DNA of 64,000 bases from Cardiocondyla obscurior (Eukaryota; Arthropoda; Insecta; Hymenoptera; Formicidae): positions 250,501 through 314,500 of the forward strand of contig NC_091874.1 in the NCBI RefSeq assembly GCF_019399895.1, in the 5' to 3' direction. The notes under the pieces were generated by a model. It made no database searches and had not been told where the DNA came from. It was given only the letters and a program-made list of their open reading frames with translations. The position numbers and the translations under genes were made by a program. Below are positions 12,116-25,447 of the stretch, in pieces (the stretch's first letter is position 1; every line of letters begins with the position of its first letter).

Positions 12116-15100
12116 CCATGGTTTTTTCTAGCAATAAAAAAAAAAAAACTGGGTTCTCTATTTCCCTCCCACCCTCTTTGTTATTCAATTCGTCCATTTT
12201 ACTAATTCATGGGATATCACAGTTGTTGGGTGATTTGTGCGGCCATGCCTTCTCGTGTTATTCTTCCATTTTAATCCAATAAACTATGCGTGATTCTATA
12301 TCGGAAGTATTGTGAAAGGATTACAGTACGCGCGCGATTATAATCTGCGTTTTTGCGATCGGGTATCGTGCGAGTACAAGAGAAAATTAAAAAATAGAAT
12401 AGTTTAGAGTAGAAATTCTTATTATGAAGCGCTATAAAACGTGACATAATATTTCAATATGCAGACAAGCCTCGTTGATTGATTTCCGGGCGCGCTAATG
12501 CGTAAACAGAATCATCCACGCTATTTGTATAGGGAAACGCTTGGGCGATTAGATAGTCGTTTCATGCATTACTCCTGTCGCATTATCCTTGAAACGCGAT
12601 CGCGGCAAGCGCCGATAAATGCCAAATCTCATAAGCGTATCGAGATTATTTTGAATATCGAGCACGAGATGACATGCGAAATGAAATCGGATCGAACGTG
12701 AGCAAAGGAAAACATGCGATGTCGCGGGTGTGGGTAAAATGTCATGAGATCGTTGTACTTCGGTGATTATCGTGCGATCGTAGTCGTAGAGTTAATAGCG
12801 TTTTCGTGAATATTGATATCTGTAACGAGAAAAACGATCTGATAATAGTAAAATGGAAGAAGAAAAAGAGAAAGGTAAACTTGGAGATATTAGCTTCGAG
12901 TGAAATCACATGTTAAGTAAATATGAAAAGAAAATCGAATTAATTTCTTATTTGCTATTAATTTTGGAACAAATAATCTGATTTTTACAATAATTGATTC
13001 ATAGACAAACATTTCAGTTTATCTGCTAAATCGAAATAGATTAACTGGAATATTTATTCATTAATTAGGACAGATTAACGTATACATTTGATATGAATAC
13101 ATAGAATATCTAATTTCGATCCATTATTTATATAAGAGTTTATATCACGAAGATTATAAATTTAAGCCTGACATACTGATTCACTTGGATACTCGTATGC
13201 ACACAGTTTGGTGTAACGGAATAATTAACAAGGCGCGATGTAGATTACTCGAAATTTATAAGAATATATAATTAATTTCATCTCTTTTCTCGCTTCAGCT
13301 TTGATAAAGAAAAATAGAAATATTAATATCATTTAACAGAAAAAAAAGTTTTTCTTACATATTTATTAAAATTTATTGTGAAATACAGCGCAAGTAAGCG
13401 CGTAATAGAGTTTAACCAAAACTCTTGGTACGCCCTATGTTGCAGACAACTGGAGTATTCTTTACTTTCAATATCTCTGCCCTAGATATTAATACAAGAA
13501 CAAGAATATTTATAAGGTCTCTTCAGTTTCCTCATAGTTGCTGCAGTAAATTAGTTCTACCTTTGACGTAGTATTATCTAAAATTTAGTTATTTGCTTTT
13601 ATACCGTGAAATGCAGAAATCCGTCGAACTCCACAAAAGACAATATAAGTTTGAAAGTTCGCTGTGTGCGCGTTTAAAATTATTCGCGGAGCGTACTGCT
13701 CATATCGAGCGTTCTACATTCAATTGGAACAGTTGATACTGCATCTGTTGACGAATACCAACAAGATTTGTTTGGTTTGTCAATTGGTCGTGCGGATTTT
13801 CTGTGTGAAAATTGCGCTCGCGCCGCGATTTGTTTCTGCGACATGAGTGGAAACAGGCGAGAAATTGGTCGCTTTCTTGTATGCAAACAGCACACGGTAT
13901 TTCCCGGGTAGTTTCGGTCTAGCCCAAAATGTTTAATGTTGATTTTTCTCGACGAATTCAATTACGCCAATTAGTTTCTGTCAAACGATGATATTCGTTT
14001 TACCGCAATACAGCACGACCTAAATTTTACCGTCTCCTCGCGTTTACACGCGCGATCGATCAAAAACAGATTCGTTTTACGCGCGAATCCGTGCAGAACT
14101 AAAGATCCCGCAAACGCCCAACTTTTTATACACAGTTTTGATAATTTACTCGACCGCATATCTTTTTCCTTCTACAGCAATTATTAAAATTTTAGACAAG
14201 CAATGTTGATAATAATTTTCTTTAATCATAGATCAAAAATAATAAAATGCACTCATGCTTTGACAAATTAAATATACGTATATATACATATGTTCCATAA
14301 CAGTCTCATTTGTATATGCGGTATTATTAATTAAAATTTCTCGACCGGTAATTAGAACGTTAATTAAAGCTGAGAATTTCTGTCAGAATGTGCAACTTTG
14401 TTTGCGACTTTAGGTTTGCAGCTCACTTTGCTATAATTACAGAAAGCACTCTACTTTTCAGCTAAGTCCCGGCGAACTCTTCGCCAAACTCGTTTCCATT
14501 CTCTCCAAGGCATTCTCGCCTCTCTTGCCCGCCGTAGTGAAATTATTCAATGCCCTCTCTATCTTCGGGAAGATACCGCGCATGTTATTTGAGACGTGGG
14601 CTTCGCCCTTCTTCCCTCGGTCCCTTGAGAGATTTACGACACCCGTCTCTATCCGAATTTTCCAAATTTTATCTTGCGAACTTTAACGCTAATTAGAGAG
14701 AGAAACCGAGACGAAGTACTTTTGCGAATAGCAGAATTACGAAAAGAGTTACCGTGTTAAACGCATTATACATGAATCACGCGAATCGTCTTGCGCCAAT
14801 ATTATTTCGTGCTTGTATATTAATATTTTAAATAAAATTATATGTTTAACTACACTACTTATGCATGTTGAGATTATAAAGAATAAAAAAAAAAAAATTA
14901 TTAAGATAAGAAGACGTTCAGACTCTCTAAATCTTAATCTAAAATTAAACAAATGTTTCGTTTGATTAATAGCAAAATCAAGCGTGAATATACTCTAAAA
15001 ATATAATTATTTTACGGCGTGTGTAAAGAGCCTACTCGCGGCGCTATCTGCATGGTCGGTTATCATGTGCAAAGCGATCACGTTAACACCGTGTGTCACG

Positions 15101-15321
15101 TACAATAACGCCGCATATACTATCGACTTCTGTCGTCGTCCACCCGCTACGCAGCAATAACACGTTATACAAAACAATTTTACCGAATATTATATTCACT
15201 ACCGTTCGAAATTGTATATTATAAATTTTTAGCTACTAAATGTATCGCGATACTCGTCAGCCAATTTCCTCCACTCTGACAGAGTTTCGGCTGAGCAGGC
15301 CGACGGCTAACTTTTAATACT

Positions 15322-15342
15322 ACCAACAACACTTCTGTTGGT
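15322..15342. repeat. 7-bp perfect hairpin
   Basis: ACCAACA (15322-15328) and TGTTGGT (15336-15342) are perfect complements around a 7-nt loop. A few further pairs form outside after one mismatch (15317-15320 with 15344-15347). It is too weak to call a microRNA precursor. Confidence 0.75.
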
Positions 15343-15926
15343 CGTGTGCAGAAACTCCTGGCCGGCAAAACGCTATTAACAGCGCTTAAAAATTCAACTT
15401 CAATTGGCTTGCTCGGAGTTTGGTCGAGGGGAAAGCCATCGATCGTTCGTAAATTAAGAAAATTGCCCCAGAGAAGTGAATATATAATTACCGCATAAAT
15501 CGGGATATAACTCGTGGGACAAAAACTGTTCGTAAGTGCTCTCCACGTACGAAAAAGTCAAAGTCTACTCGCGCTGGGTTGCATGCTTCGTTCGTCGCAT
15601 ATGCGTATAGGTTTCGGTACACGCTTAACTGCCGGCGAAGGAAAGGGAGTTGAAACAATATATTATAGTAGCTCGTTCGCGGTCATCGCATCCCTTATTC
15701 CAACCCCGTCTCTCTCTTCTACTCGCTTTTTTCACGCGTATGCAGCTTCACGCATTGTAAAAGCATTTATATGCCGAATATTATGTCGATTATAGGTATT
15801 GAATATTAATTTAAATATATTACGGATTTTCAGTCGGTGAATACGCGATAGTGTTAGTCGTTTAAATTAATTATTTGTACTTTAAGTAATAAATTTAAAA
15901 AATAAATAAATACAGTTAATTTACTA

Positions 15927-15929
<3 letters not shown>

Positions 15930-15970
<41 letters not shown>
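15930..15970. repeat. (TA)n microsatellite
   Basis: About 41 bp of uninterrupted alternating TA. It is likely to be length-polymorphic. Confidence 0.95.
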
Positions 15971-15973
<3 letters not shown>

Positions 15974-18900
15974 TGTATAAATCATATAATATAAAGGAAC
16001 GAAGAATATTCAAAGCGCCATGTATGATACATGCATCTGTAATTTATTGCTAAAATTTATTAAATGTAAAGCCATTTCAGTGTATCAGAATCCGATAATC
16101 CAGTGACAAATTAACACCAAATTTGAAGCAAATATTCAAGTAAACTTTTATTTGTACACTTTCAATGACTAATTAGTATCAAAAATTTTTTTTATTTTAA
16201 TAAATTCGTATTTGTAAAATAATATACGGATATTTTTATATAATTTTACACTAATGACGTTGCGAAGTGTCGCGGATTTAACCGGGCTTATGCAAAACTT
16301 AATAAAAAGTTGTTTGCTTTGTAATCGTAAATCCAAGAACTATTGCCACTTACTGCAGCCAATGTACTGTATGGCAAGCGAGAAAAGAAACGACGAAAAT
16401 GCAGCCCGATGGCGAAAAATTTGCATTATACTCTTGTATTTATGTGTGGTAACAGCCGTGTGGTAACGGGCGCGCTATCGTGATTGGTACGATCAATAGA
16501 TCTCGTTGAAGATCGTCAATCGAATCGCCACTGCGCCGCGCCGGTGATGTACGCCAAACGAAAATGCGAAAAACCTTGCATGGTGATAAAAACGAGCGCG
16601 GAAAAGAGATGAGCGAAATGAAAGAGAAAGAGAGAGAAAAATTGGGGTAAAAAAATTTCAGAGAAAGCGAGTGGCACACATAGAAATACAGATGGAACGA
16701 AACGCAGAGAAGCCGAATCTAGAAGGGTTGTAGCAAGAGCTGGTTGCAGGTCAATTTAATCCTGGACGGTAGTTCGAGTCCACTTAAGTATCTGGTAAAT
16801 AGATTCCGATTGAGAGTACCTAGATCCCTGCAGACATTCGATTCTCTTTGCTTCGCTCGGAGCACCGAGCACACTCGTCGCCTCCCAGATCCGCGATTCA
16901 CCGCATTCGTTCGCATTCTATCCTCCGTATCACCCATTCTCTCTTCCCTACTATGCTGAAGGTGTAAGACAAAACAAAGAGTTGCTCAATACCGCTGGGC
17001 TATTATTCAAATAATCAAATACCTATGCATTTGAACGTCAATTTCGTAAACCGTCAGGCGAATCGCGACCCATTGAGAGTAATTGGTGAAAGGAAAGTAT
17101 TAAGATTGTATATCAAAAAATATTTACGTGTAAAAAAAAAACGATTACGCGATCTCTTTTTTTTATTGTTAAGGTAATAAAAATGGAATAATTAAATAAG
17201 CTCGGGAGATAAAATATAAAATCAAATATATAGGTACTCGTGAATCTTTATGTACCATTTTCTTTCTCTCCTTGCTCTCAATTTGTGACTTTGCTCTAAC
17301 AATAAGAACTATACTATTTCATTTGAATAAGCGAGGACAAGAGAAATGTCATAAAAATGCGTTTCTTACATTTTACAATTTCCTTTTATGATTTATTTCT
17401 TTGAGATGAGCTCATTATTTTACACTATAATTTATCGATTATTTTAAAAATTATTTTTAGTTACAAATAACTTTATTTAATATTTTATTATTTAGTAATA
17501 TGTAATTTTTCGAAATTTTGACTCCTGCAGCTCGGTGATTTAATGATTTAATAACCAGATTTAATTATACTACAAGATAAAATTGGAAAATTAATAAAAT
17601 CTAAAAAGAATGCGATTATATTAATATAAATTATGTAAAATCTTCTACTTTTGAAGTAATTTCTATTTTTTTACGAAAATAAGTTTGAAAATCAAAATTC
17701 AATTAGCACACTTTTCATAAGCAGCTTGATTAAATAAAGCTTTGGTCGACTTATTATGCCATTTATAAGTACAGTATACTTTACCAAAATGAGTAAACAA
17801 CTGAACCTTTCATGTACTTAAATGAGAATATTATAGGTTCTCTCATGAAAATGTTTCTAATCAATAACGAATCGGAGAAGCATCTCTTTTCATGCGCTCA
17901 TTTAACGAGCTTCTGTAATTATAATCTTTTGTCAGTGCATTCATAATTTTTAAGTAACTTTTATTAAATATCATGTTATTTAAGAACGTGATGTTAACGT
18001 AACGTATTTAAATCGGGCATTTAATAAGGAAATTTATAAAAATTTGTTAAATAAATTATTCACTTTTAAAATTAAATTTTGTTTAACTATTTTAAATTTG
18101 TCGAACACAGGGAAGCGTTTTATTGTTAATTTTATTCTATCATGAAGTATATTAAAAAATATATATATATTTTAATTGAAAATTTTACTAATTTAACATT
18201 TTAAGAGCAATCATATTGAAACTTAATGATCGAGATATCCTATACAATAATAAAACATAATAAAGTTATTGTAACGTGAAAATTTTCGTGCCAATTTTTT
18301 TTTAAAGATGTTCATAAATCGTAAGTGAAGGAGGGTGCGATGTTACGTGGAAAAACGAACGACAAAGTTTTTCGGTGGTATCGTAAAAGACGTCGTGAAC
18401 ACTTTTACGATCTGCCGGTGGTAAAAGTGCAATGTCAGCGATAAAAAAATGTCACCACTGTAGTTTCTAATGTGCATTCCACTAACTTGTGTGCGCTCTG
18501 GAGAAGTTTTACAATAATGAATCACATACCGCGATAAGCAGTCATGAAATGGTACCTTGTTATTATTAATCGTGGACATTTAATAGTAATTAATATCGTT
18601 AACCCGGTCAGAATATTAAAATAAATCTGCGCTTAGGTAGGTATTGAAATAATCATCAAATAATGATGACGATCTATCGCATTTGAAAGGAGAAATGGAA
18701 ATATCGTGTAACGGGATGGTATCATTCGACTAATTGATCAAGATGTATCTCGCTGCTGTTGGAGGGGACTTGGCGATGTCGGTACTTAAGCGGAATTTAT
18801 GAACTCCTCTCGTAAGTTTGGTATGTTCTAATGAAATTACCTGGGAGAGCTAACGATTAATGGTAAAAAATTTACTCCAGTACGGACGAGCATTAATACT

Positions 18901-21900
18901 TCTTTTAAAGATAATTTATTTCTTTCTTCAATTGGAGATGTTTAAATAAAGCGTGTTAATTACGTTTAATAACTGCGAGGGATAGTAATAGTTATTTAAA
19001 TATTTTTATTATTTGTCAATAAATTTTAGGTGTTTTAATAATTCGTAAATGATACGGATTAATTTTTGTACGGTTTCCGACATTAATTGTTATTTCCGTT
19101 ATAAGCCACAATGATACGTATATCTAGTTGTACTACTAGTCCAATTCATGTTATTTCAGTAGTGGTAAAAGGCGAGAAGTGATCCTGGAAACCACGGTTG
19201 TGCTGTGGATAAGTAAATGCAATGAAAGACTCGAATACACTTCTAAATGGAATCCACACAATCTTCTTGCTCTTTTCCTCTTTGTTTCCGAGGCTTATTT
19301 ACCGGAACGCGATTTCGGAGGCTGCAGAAATGGAGACTCACTCTAACTCTGCAGTATTTCTGCCTCAACCATAATGCTCTAGTGCTTGGCTTGGCCGTTT
19401 CCATGCTTGCAGTTATTTAAACGTAATAATTGAGGATTGTTGAATCACAAAAAATGCTACGTTAATTTACGGAAACGTTTAATTCGTTATTTCTTTTCTT
19501 TTATATTTTTTAGTAACGAAAACTTTACAACTTAATTCAAATAAAAATCATTAAAATATTTTTAAGAATAATATATTTTTTATTATTGTATTTATCTTGA
19601 AAAGATAATTACGGATTTATATGAAAAAATATACGAAAAAATTTTGAAATAAAAACCGAAATTAAAATTAAAACTTTTTCGAGAATCTTTAAAATACATC
19701 GGAAAATGTTGAATTTTTTTTATTTTGTTTGATTTTTACGTATGTAAAAAAAAAAATATTTAGACAGAATAATCGGGAGCATAACGATCACAAGCTTTGT
19801 GCCGAAATCGGGAAACATAGTTTAATATAGGTGGATACTAATAGTAAAATAAATTTTGCCATAACGTTTATACCCATTGCTGTTCGCCGACGTGTTAAAT
19901 ATGAGCAAAAGTCACGGCATCGTTATCATGTATATGCAAATTTGCTTGGTAAAATAGACGAGCAAGACGTAACGGCCAACATCCGGCTTTTGCCTCTCTC
20001 TCTCTGTCTCTCCCTTGCATATTGTCGTATCTGAATATACATCCGCAGTCTCTTCTACTCGCTCGGCATTCGTGCTATTTACCTCCATTCGTTTTCATTT
20101 GGCGAGAGATCTGTGTAGCTTCTATTTTCCCGATACACCGGTGCGTCACGTTCTGCACGGTATCGATTTCTTGCGTTAGCTCGTTAATTATTGATCCCTC
20201 TCTCGTCTTCTCACACTCATTGCGATCGTTTTCCTGTTACTCGTTATAACGTCCCGTTTTCTTTTCTCCCTTTTTCCCAACGCTAAAATTCCGTACAATC
20301 AAATTAGATTCCAAAGTCAAGTACGTTCGGCGGAACTTCCACAGTCATTTGACTTTAACACGATGTCGATAAATCAATCACGGTGGAAAAATTCAGAACA
20401 GCCACTCGCGGAATTATACATTTTTGTCTGTCGTCGAACGAGCGAATGCTACCGGAGCTTATATGATAATTGAGAATGTCGTGAGACGTTTGAGCATGCT
20501 CGAGCGTCACTAAAGTCAGATCGTAACGTATAGTTGAGTTTAAATGCCCCGCAAAAGGTCGGGTAAGACAATAAAATAAATCTAGGTAAATTATAGAGAG
20601 TGGTTTACCAACTTTGGAAAAGCCGTAACAGTAAAACATGTGAACGATCAGATGACTGAGGAAAGTTTAGCTTATTAGGTGTACACTTAGATTATAGCCG
20701 GCCAAAAAAAGTTTAATTTATTGAATGTCTTAATTTAAAGTGCGAACAGAAATTTACTTAATATGTAAATATCGCCAATATTGCTTTATGGATTAATACC
20801 TTTGAAACTTAAATTTCTGAAAATAGAACGTCGCTGCGTGCCGTTTTAATTTCGTAAAAATTATTTCGTAAAAATTTATGCATTATCTATTTCTAATTTT
20901 GATATCAGCCGGATGGTTTATTCAGTGCAATAAAGAATCAGTTAAACAGAAGTAAAGTCGATCGCGAAAAGAAAAATTCTAATGTCGAAATTTATACGTA
21001 CTTATGACGTGTATATTTTTTCTCTTCATCCATCATGTCGGATCAGTTTTCCGACGGTTGCGTTTCTGCGAATATGGAACGTGGTATCTTGGTTTCGTAA
21101 AGCTCCATATTTCTATTTTATCTTTAGACAGAAATGAGTGTGGTCGAGTAATATTATCGGTATGACCTTGCAACCTAGCGACACGTGCGGCGAGTCTCTT
21201 GGTAGCTGATCATGCATACGATTACAGTATGAACATACTCGGATATTGACATTGTGGACGTATGTGCACGGTGTAAAAGCAACTTTTTTAGGCGCAAAGA
21301 ATATAACGACAGCGTGCGTGTTTTATCTTTATTTATTGTCAAACGTGCATTTTCTTTTGAAGTACAAATTGCACTTTATATAAAACTTTTTTTTTTTTTT
21401 ATTAATTGCTTGTAGCTTAATATACTCGCGTAGCAAACGCGAAACGTAATTATTTCTCTTTTTCGCTATAAGTTAAAAGCATATCTTATGCAAGACAGTT
21501 AAAAACTTAGCTACGTGCTAAACAGCCGCATAAAAAGAAACGAGTTTTGTCGTGTAATGTCGGTGTTCGTTTTAATGCTCGAAAGATATGACTTCTGAAC
21601 GCGATTTTCTTGCCCGCTAGTATCTGTCGCTATTTTGAATAGCGATGAGCTTGCAGCTCTCGTACGGAAGCGTATAATTATAGTCGCGTATATACATTAT
21701 GAGCGGCTCAATCACATTCATTTCATCTCCATGATTGCGTGATACCTTATAGCGGTAATAACAACCATGCATACGATCAAAGGCGTGATATACGAGTTAT
21801 ATCCGGTGTACACGGAAGATATGTCGGTACAGAATATAGTGCAGCAGGACACACACTTATTTCATGACTAACGTACTTGTCACACTGTAAGAATGTCTAC

Positions 21901-24900
21901 CATACCGTATGACGCGACTGTATTGCAGTTCCGGACTAGGTCACGCGGTATGACATGAATTATACATACCGGATTATACAGAACATTACGAGGTTTCATA
22001 AATTTATCATTTTATATAAGATTGATAAGTCACTAGACACCACCCTGGAATAATAAAATTAAATTTAATGAATTATTTATTTTCTTTTTTAGTATACATC
22101 ACGTTTTAATTATAGCTAGTAGCGTAAATTTAAAAAAAAATGCATTATGCATATATTTTTAATATACGATTATGTAAGATATGAGAAGTTTAATGCGTGC
22201 AATAAAAGATATAAATAATAGATGATTAATAGAATTTTATTTAGTGCGTAAAAAGATACATGAAAATATTAATGAGGGAAAGAATATTTTAGACATCTCT
22301 ATATTTGATTATATTTGATCTATTTTTTTCGAATTATGAAAACCGTAATAATATCGTGACATGTGACATGAGAATATACGATTTGTGAAAATCTAGACCA
22401 ATATTTCTATTCCCATATAATGTGTGCAATCTGGCGCACGCATTGACACTGCACTCAAATCAGCGGAAGATTTCAGTATGCAAAATTTGCGCGTTCTGTG
22501 ATCGAAAAGACGAAAAATTCACGAGGATTCTGCTTCAACGTACGCGGGATAAATCATATTTTGCACTATCCGGATACCCTTCGATTTCCATCGAAAGTAA
22601 ATCACATATCCAATCGATAATTTCGCCTACTTGATGAACAGCATCGTGTTATCCGCGGTGTTACGAAATCGAAATAATCTCAGAAACAAGTTTCGACCGA
22701 ATGTGTAAAAATGATAATTTTCAAAATGTCACGTTCGAAATTATTTCAAAAAGCGGATAGATGAGAAAAAATTCATTTAAAGAATATTATTCTTGTATTC
22801 GTTACGCGAAGGTTTCAGAGTTGAATTTAAAATTCCTCTTTATTTTTCTTCGAGCGATTATTCGAAAATATTGATGGCAAAACAATGTTACACGAAAATA
22901 GTCTAAAAAAATTATATTATGTCTTATATATGCACGTTGACAAACATCTCGAATAAAACTGAATTCACGCTCGCTTGCAAGATCATCATTGCAATATTCA
23001 TAGTTTGCAGCTTGTCACTTAAACAATTCTTATTTTCTTCTTGGTAAAGAATTCTTCTCGTAGACTGTCAGCGAATGTTCGCTCTCTTCCTCGATCACTG
23101 CGGGCGATGCGATGAGGAACCCGGGGAAAGTTATTTGATCCTCTCGCGATTCTGCTCGTAAACAAAGAAGAGACGTACCCCGTAGCAAGGTTTGGAGTGA
23201 GGATCTCCGTTCATTTTGCCTTTGTGGCATAGTCAGTTTGTAGATTCTGAGGAGTGACCTGAATATTTTTTAACGTAATAGAAAAGACAATCTGAGTACA
23301 AACGGTAGAGTAAAATCATTAAAATAAATACATGGAATATAAAGTTTTTTTTTTGCGCTGCTTACGTACCTACGCAAATAAAGGAATGTAATTTCTTGAC
23401 AGCGTCGACAGTCTAATTAATGAATTTTAAAATTGAAGAATGTGTTAAAAAAAATTCTCCAATTTTCCGCAGAATTTTTTGAATCAAAGTACACGTTACA
23501 TTTTATTCTTCTTCTTCTCACGTGTGCTTTTTTCTTGTTTCCCAGTTATCTTATATCTCTCCGATTTCCGACGATGTTATCGGTGATACGTTGATACTTC
23601 TTATTGTCTTTTACGGTCAGCTGCTTTTCACGTTGATGACACGTTACCTTGATATCGAAGGCAGACGACGATATTATATGTTCGGGTTAGCTTATTCCTT
23701 TCCCTCCGGCCGTTTCGCTCGAGTTCGTTTAATAGATCTGTTTCGGAGATCCGCGTCATCAACTTCCTGTCGACCCTATACATGGCTCTTCACGTCTTCT
23801 TCAAGACTTCTGTCTTGGTGATGAAGCGCCACGAGAAAGTTATCTGATCTCTTCGAGACTCTTGTTGCAAACTAACGATTCGCAAAATGTATCGCGCCAG
23901 TGGAAGTATCTTCCCAAGAAAATAGTTTTCTCGCAAAGAAAGCGACGCTTTTCCTCGTTTATCATTCGCCTTATCTTGTAATGGATACTTTTACCGTTTC
24001 TACAATTTACCTCGCGCAATTTAAAATATTTTATGAATTCATTCACACATTTGATGTTATCCCGTATTTACTTGGATGAGCCCAAGATAAGGGAAATTTA
24101 TAAAATCCTTATGCACATGCATACCTAAGCTTTTGAACGTAACTTTATCTGTCTCACTCCCGCATTTTAAGTACTACTTTCCTCTGTAATTAAACATGAA
24201 GCAAAATGTGTAAAGATAACACGCGTGCATTTCTCTGAAATTGCTATTCCTTATTTCTGAGTAACATCTTCGTTAGCATTCGTGTTGCAATGCGACTACG
24301 ATGGTTGAGAAAGCTTTAACAGCGCGGATCTTCTTTAATCAACGCATAATTATTGCATAATTTCGGACCCGAGAAACTCTCTCGGATGTACTCCACGGTT
24401 GTAGAAAGACTCATAAATCAACCACCTAGAATTCTAAATGTAGAAATTTATGGAACAACAGAGAGGAAAATGCGTTATGACGCTTTTGCACGATCGCTAA
24501 CGTATTACACGCAAGAAACTACTGACATCGGCAGAGTGGAAATTTCATTCAAATTCTAACACGTTTTACAGCTAACTTGGTGTGATTTATATACAATTAG
24601 ATACATGCAACATTAGATTAAAAATATGCGCGCTGTGAAATTATTTCCTAAAATTTTTGTTCATAGAATTTCAATTATAGATTGTTTAGCAGTGAAAATA
24701 TCGACTCGTACGAAAAATTTCAGCATTCTTTATATAGATATCGTCTAAGTTTCTAAGAGTTTCTGAGCAAGACATGGTAGTTTTCGGAAAGTCTCAAAAT
24801 CTTTTCAAGATTGTACGTTGATAAAGCGATCGTGAAATGCGTGTTCTACAGGTGGGAATACTTTTAAAGGGACCCGAGTGAAAATTTATCTAGCTGATCC

Positions 24901-25023
24901 GATTTTGCAGCTATGAAGCTTGATAATAGCCATAAATTATAAGTATTTATTATTTTGCGACTATCTTAAAATAATTAAGTTGTCATTAAAGAAAAAGAAT
25001 CAAAATCTGTTTAGTATCGGTCG
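15971..25023. other. AT-rich non-coding DNA
   Basis: About 9 kb without a supportable gene. It is very AT-rich at 17100-18300 and 19430-19760. Purine-rich sequence lies at 16600-16660, and G+C-richer patches at 16480-16960, 19980-20640, 21000-21260, 21560-21990, 23030-23240 and 23520-23900. The open frames here (for example 23522-23821 + and 20355-20639 -) have no recognisable motifs. A pre-miRNA-sized imperfect hairpin is listed at 21893-21956. Confidence 0.65.
21893..21956. other. imperfect hairpin of pre-miRNA size
   Basis: CATACCG (21901-21907) pairs with CGGTATG (21946-21952). Outside it, ATGT (21893-21896) pairs with ACAT (21953-21956) after a 4-nt bulge. Inside, TGAC (21910-21913) pairs with GTCA (21940-21943) across a 2-nt internal loop. 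The terminal loop is 26 nt. The pairing is visible directly. No known microRNA seed was recognised, and the stem is weaker than a typical precursor. Confidence 0.35.
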
Positions 25024-25441
25024 TCTGTCACTGTCCAGCGCGGACCGTGTATCATAATAGATATCTAAATGTTTTTCTTACGCGACGTTCGACTGCCAAA
25101 TTCGCCGGGCAAACCGGTTTTTGCCGTCCGCCGCCCGCGCGTCCTCCACCTTGCGAACTTGGAATGCGAGAACCTGCAGGTCAATGATCTTACGCGACGT
25201 TCGACTGCCGAATCCGTCGGGCAAACCGGTTCTCGCCGTCCGCCGCCCGCGCGTCCTTCGCCATGCGAATTTCGAGCGCAAGGTGCCAGCCAGATGTTAA
25301 CACACGGACGTACTCACACTATTGCGGCGACCAAGCGTGCGTAGGGATAGGTCAGCTCACAACAGTAGAGTAGTACGCGGAGAAAAACGTTTAGATATCT
25401 GACTTTTTTTGGCTCCGTGCTGAACAGTTTTGCTAGACAGA
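25024..25441. mobile_element. inverted-repeat (foldback / MITE-like) element
   Basis: Long inverted arms flank a G+C-rich core. The left arm runs 25024-25078 and the right arm 25381-25441, with 302 bp between. The innermost block (25059-25078 against the complement of 25381-25400) matches at 19 of 20 positions. The middle block (25030-25044 against 25414-25428) matches at 13 of 15, both differences being transitions. An outer TCTGTC block (25024-25029 against 25436-25441) matches exactly. The unpaired gaps between inner and middle blocks are 14 and 13 nt. No transposase frame and no clear target-site duplication are visible. Alternatives are an old inverted duplication or a hairpin-RNA locus. 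Confidence 0.55.
25077..25300 (+). repeat. 112-bp tandem duplication, G+C-rich
   Basis: A G+C-rich unit beginning CTTACGCGACGTTCGACTGC starts at 25077 and again at 25189, an offset of 112 bp. Over the first 86 positions the copies differ at 10 sites, 8 of them transitions, and then they diverge. Because 112 is not a multiple of three, the two copies fall in different reading frames. The open frames across it (25069-25344 + and 25078-25281 -) are therefore unlikely to be protein-coding. It lies entirely inside the inverted-repeat element. Confidence 0.85.
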
Positions 25442-25447
25442 TGAACC

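Larger units (their letters stand above)
11931..15929. other. mostly AT-rich non-coding DNA
   Basis: No exon or RNA gene can be supported. Moderately G+C-richer sections lie at 12440-12800, 13620-14160, 14460-14680 and 15020-15440. The last contains a perfect 7-bp hairpin at 15322-15342. A pure GC hairpin (GCGCGC arms, 3-nt loop) lies at 12101-12115. Confidence 0.65.

Noticed and set aside
16740..16795. tRNA-like B box (GTTCGAGTCC) with an A-box-like sequence upstream
   Set aside because: The T-stem has an A-C mismatch and a G-T pair, the A box does not fit its consensus, and no acceptor stem forms.
24353..24559. 68-codon + strand frame with fairly even composition
   Set aside because: Starts at a non-ATG codon, single short frame in AT-rich DNA, no supporting signals.
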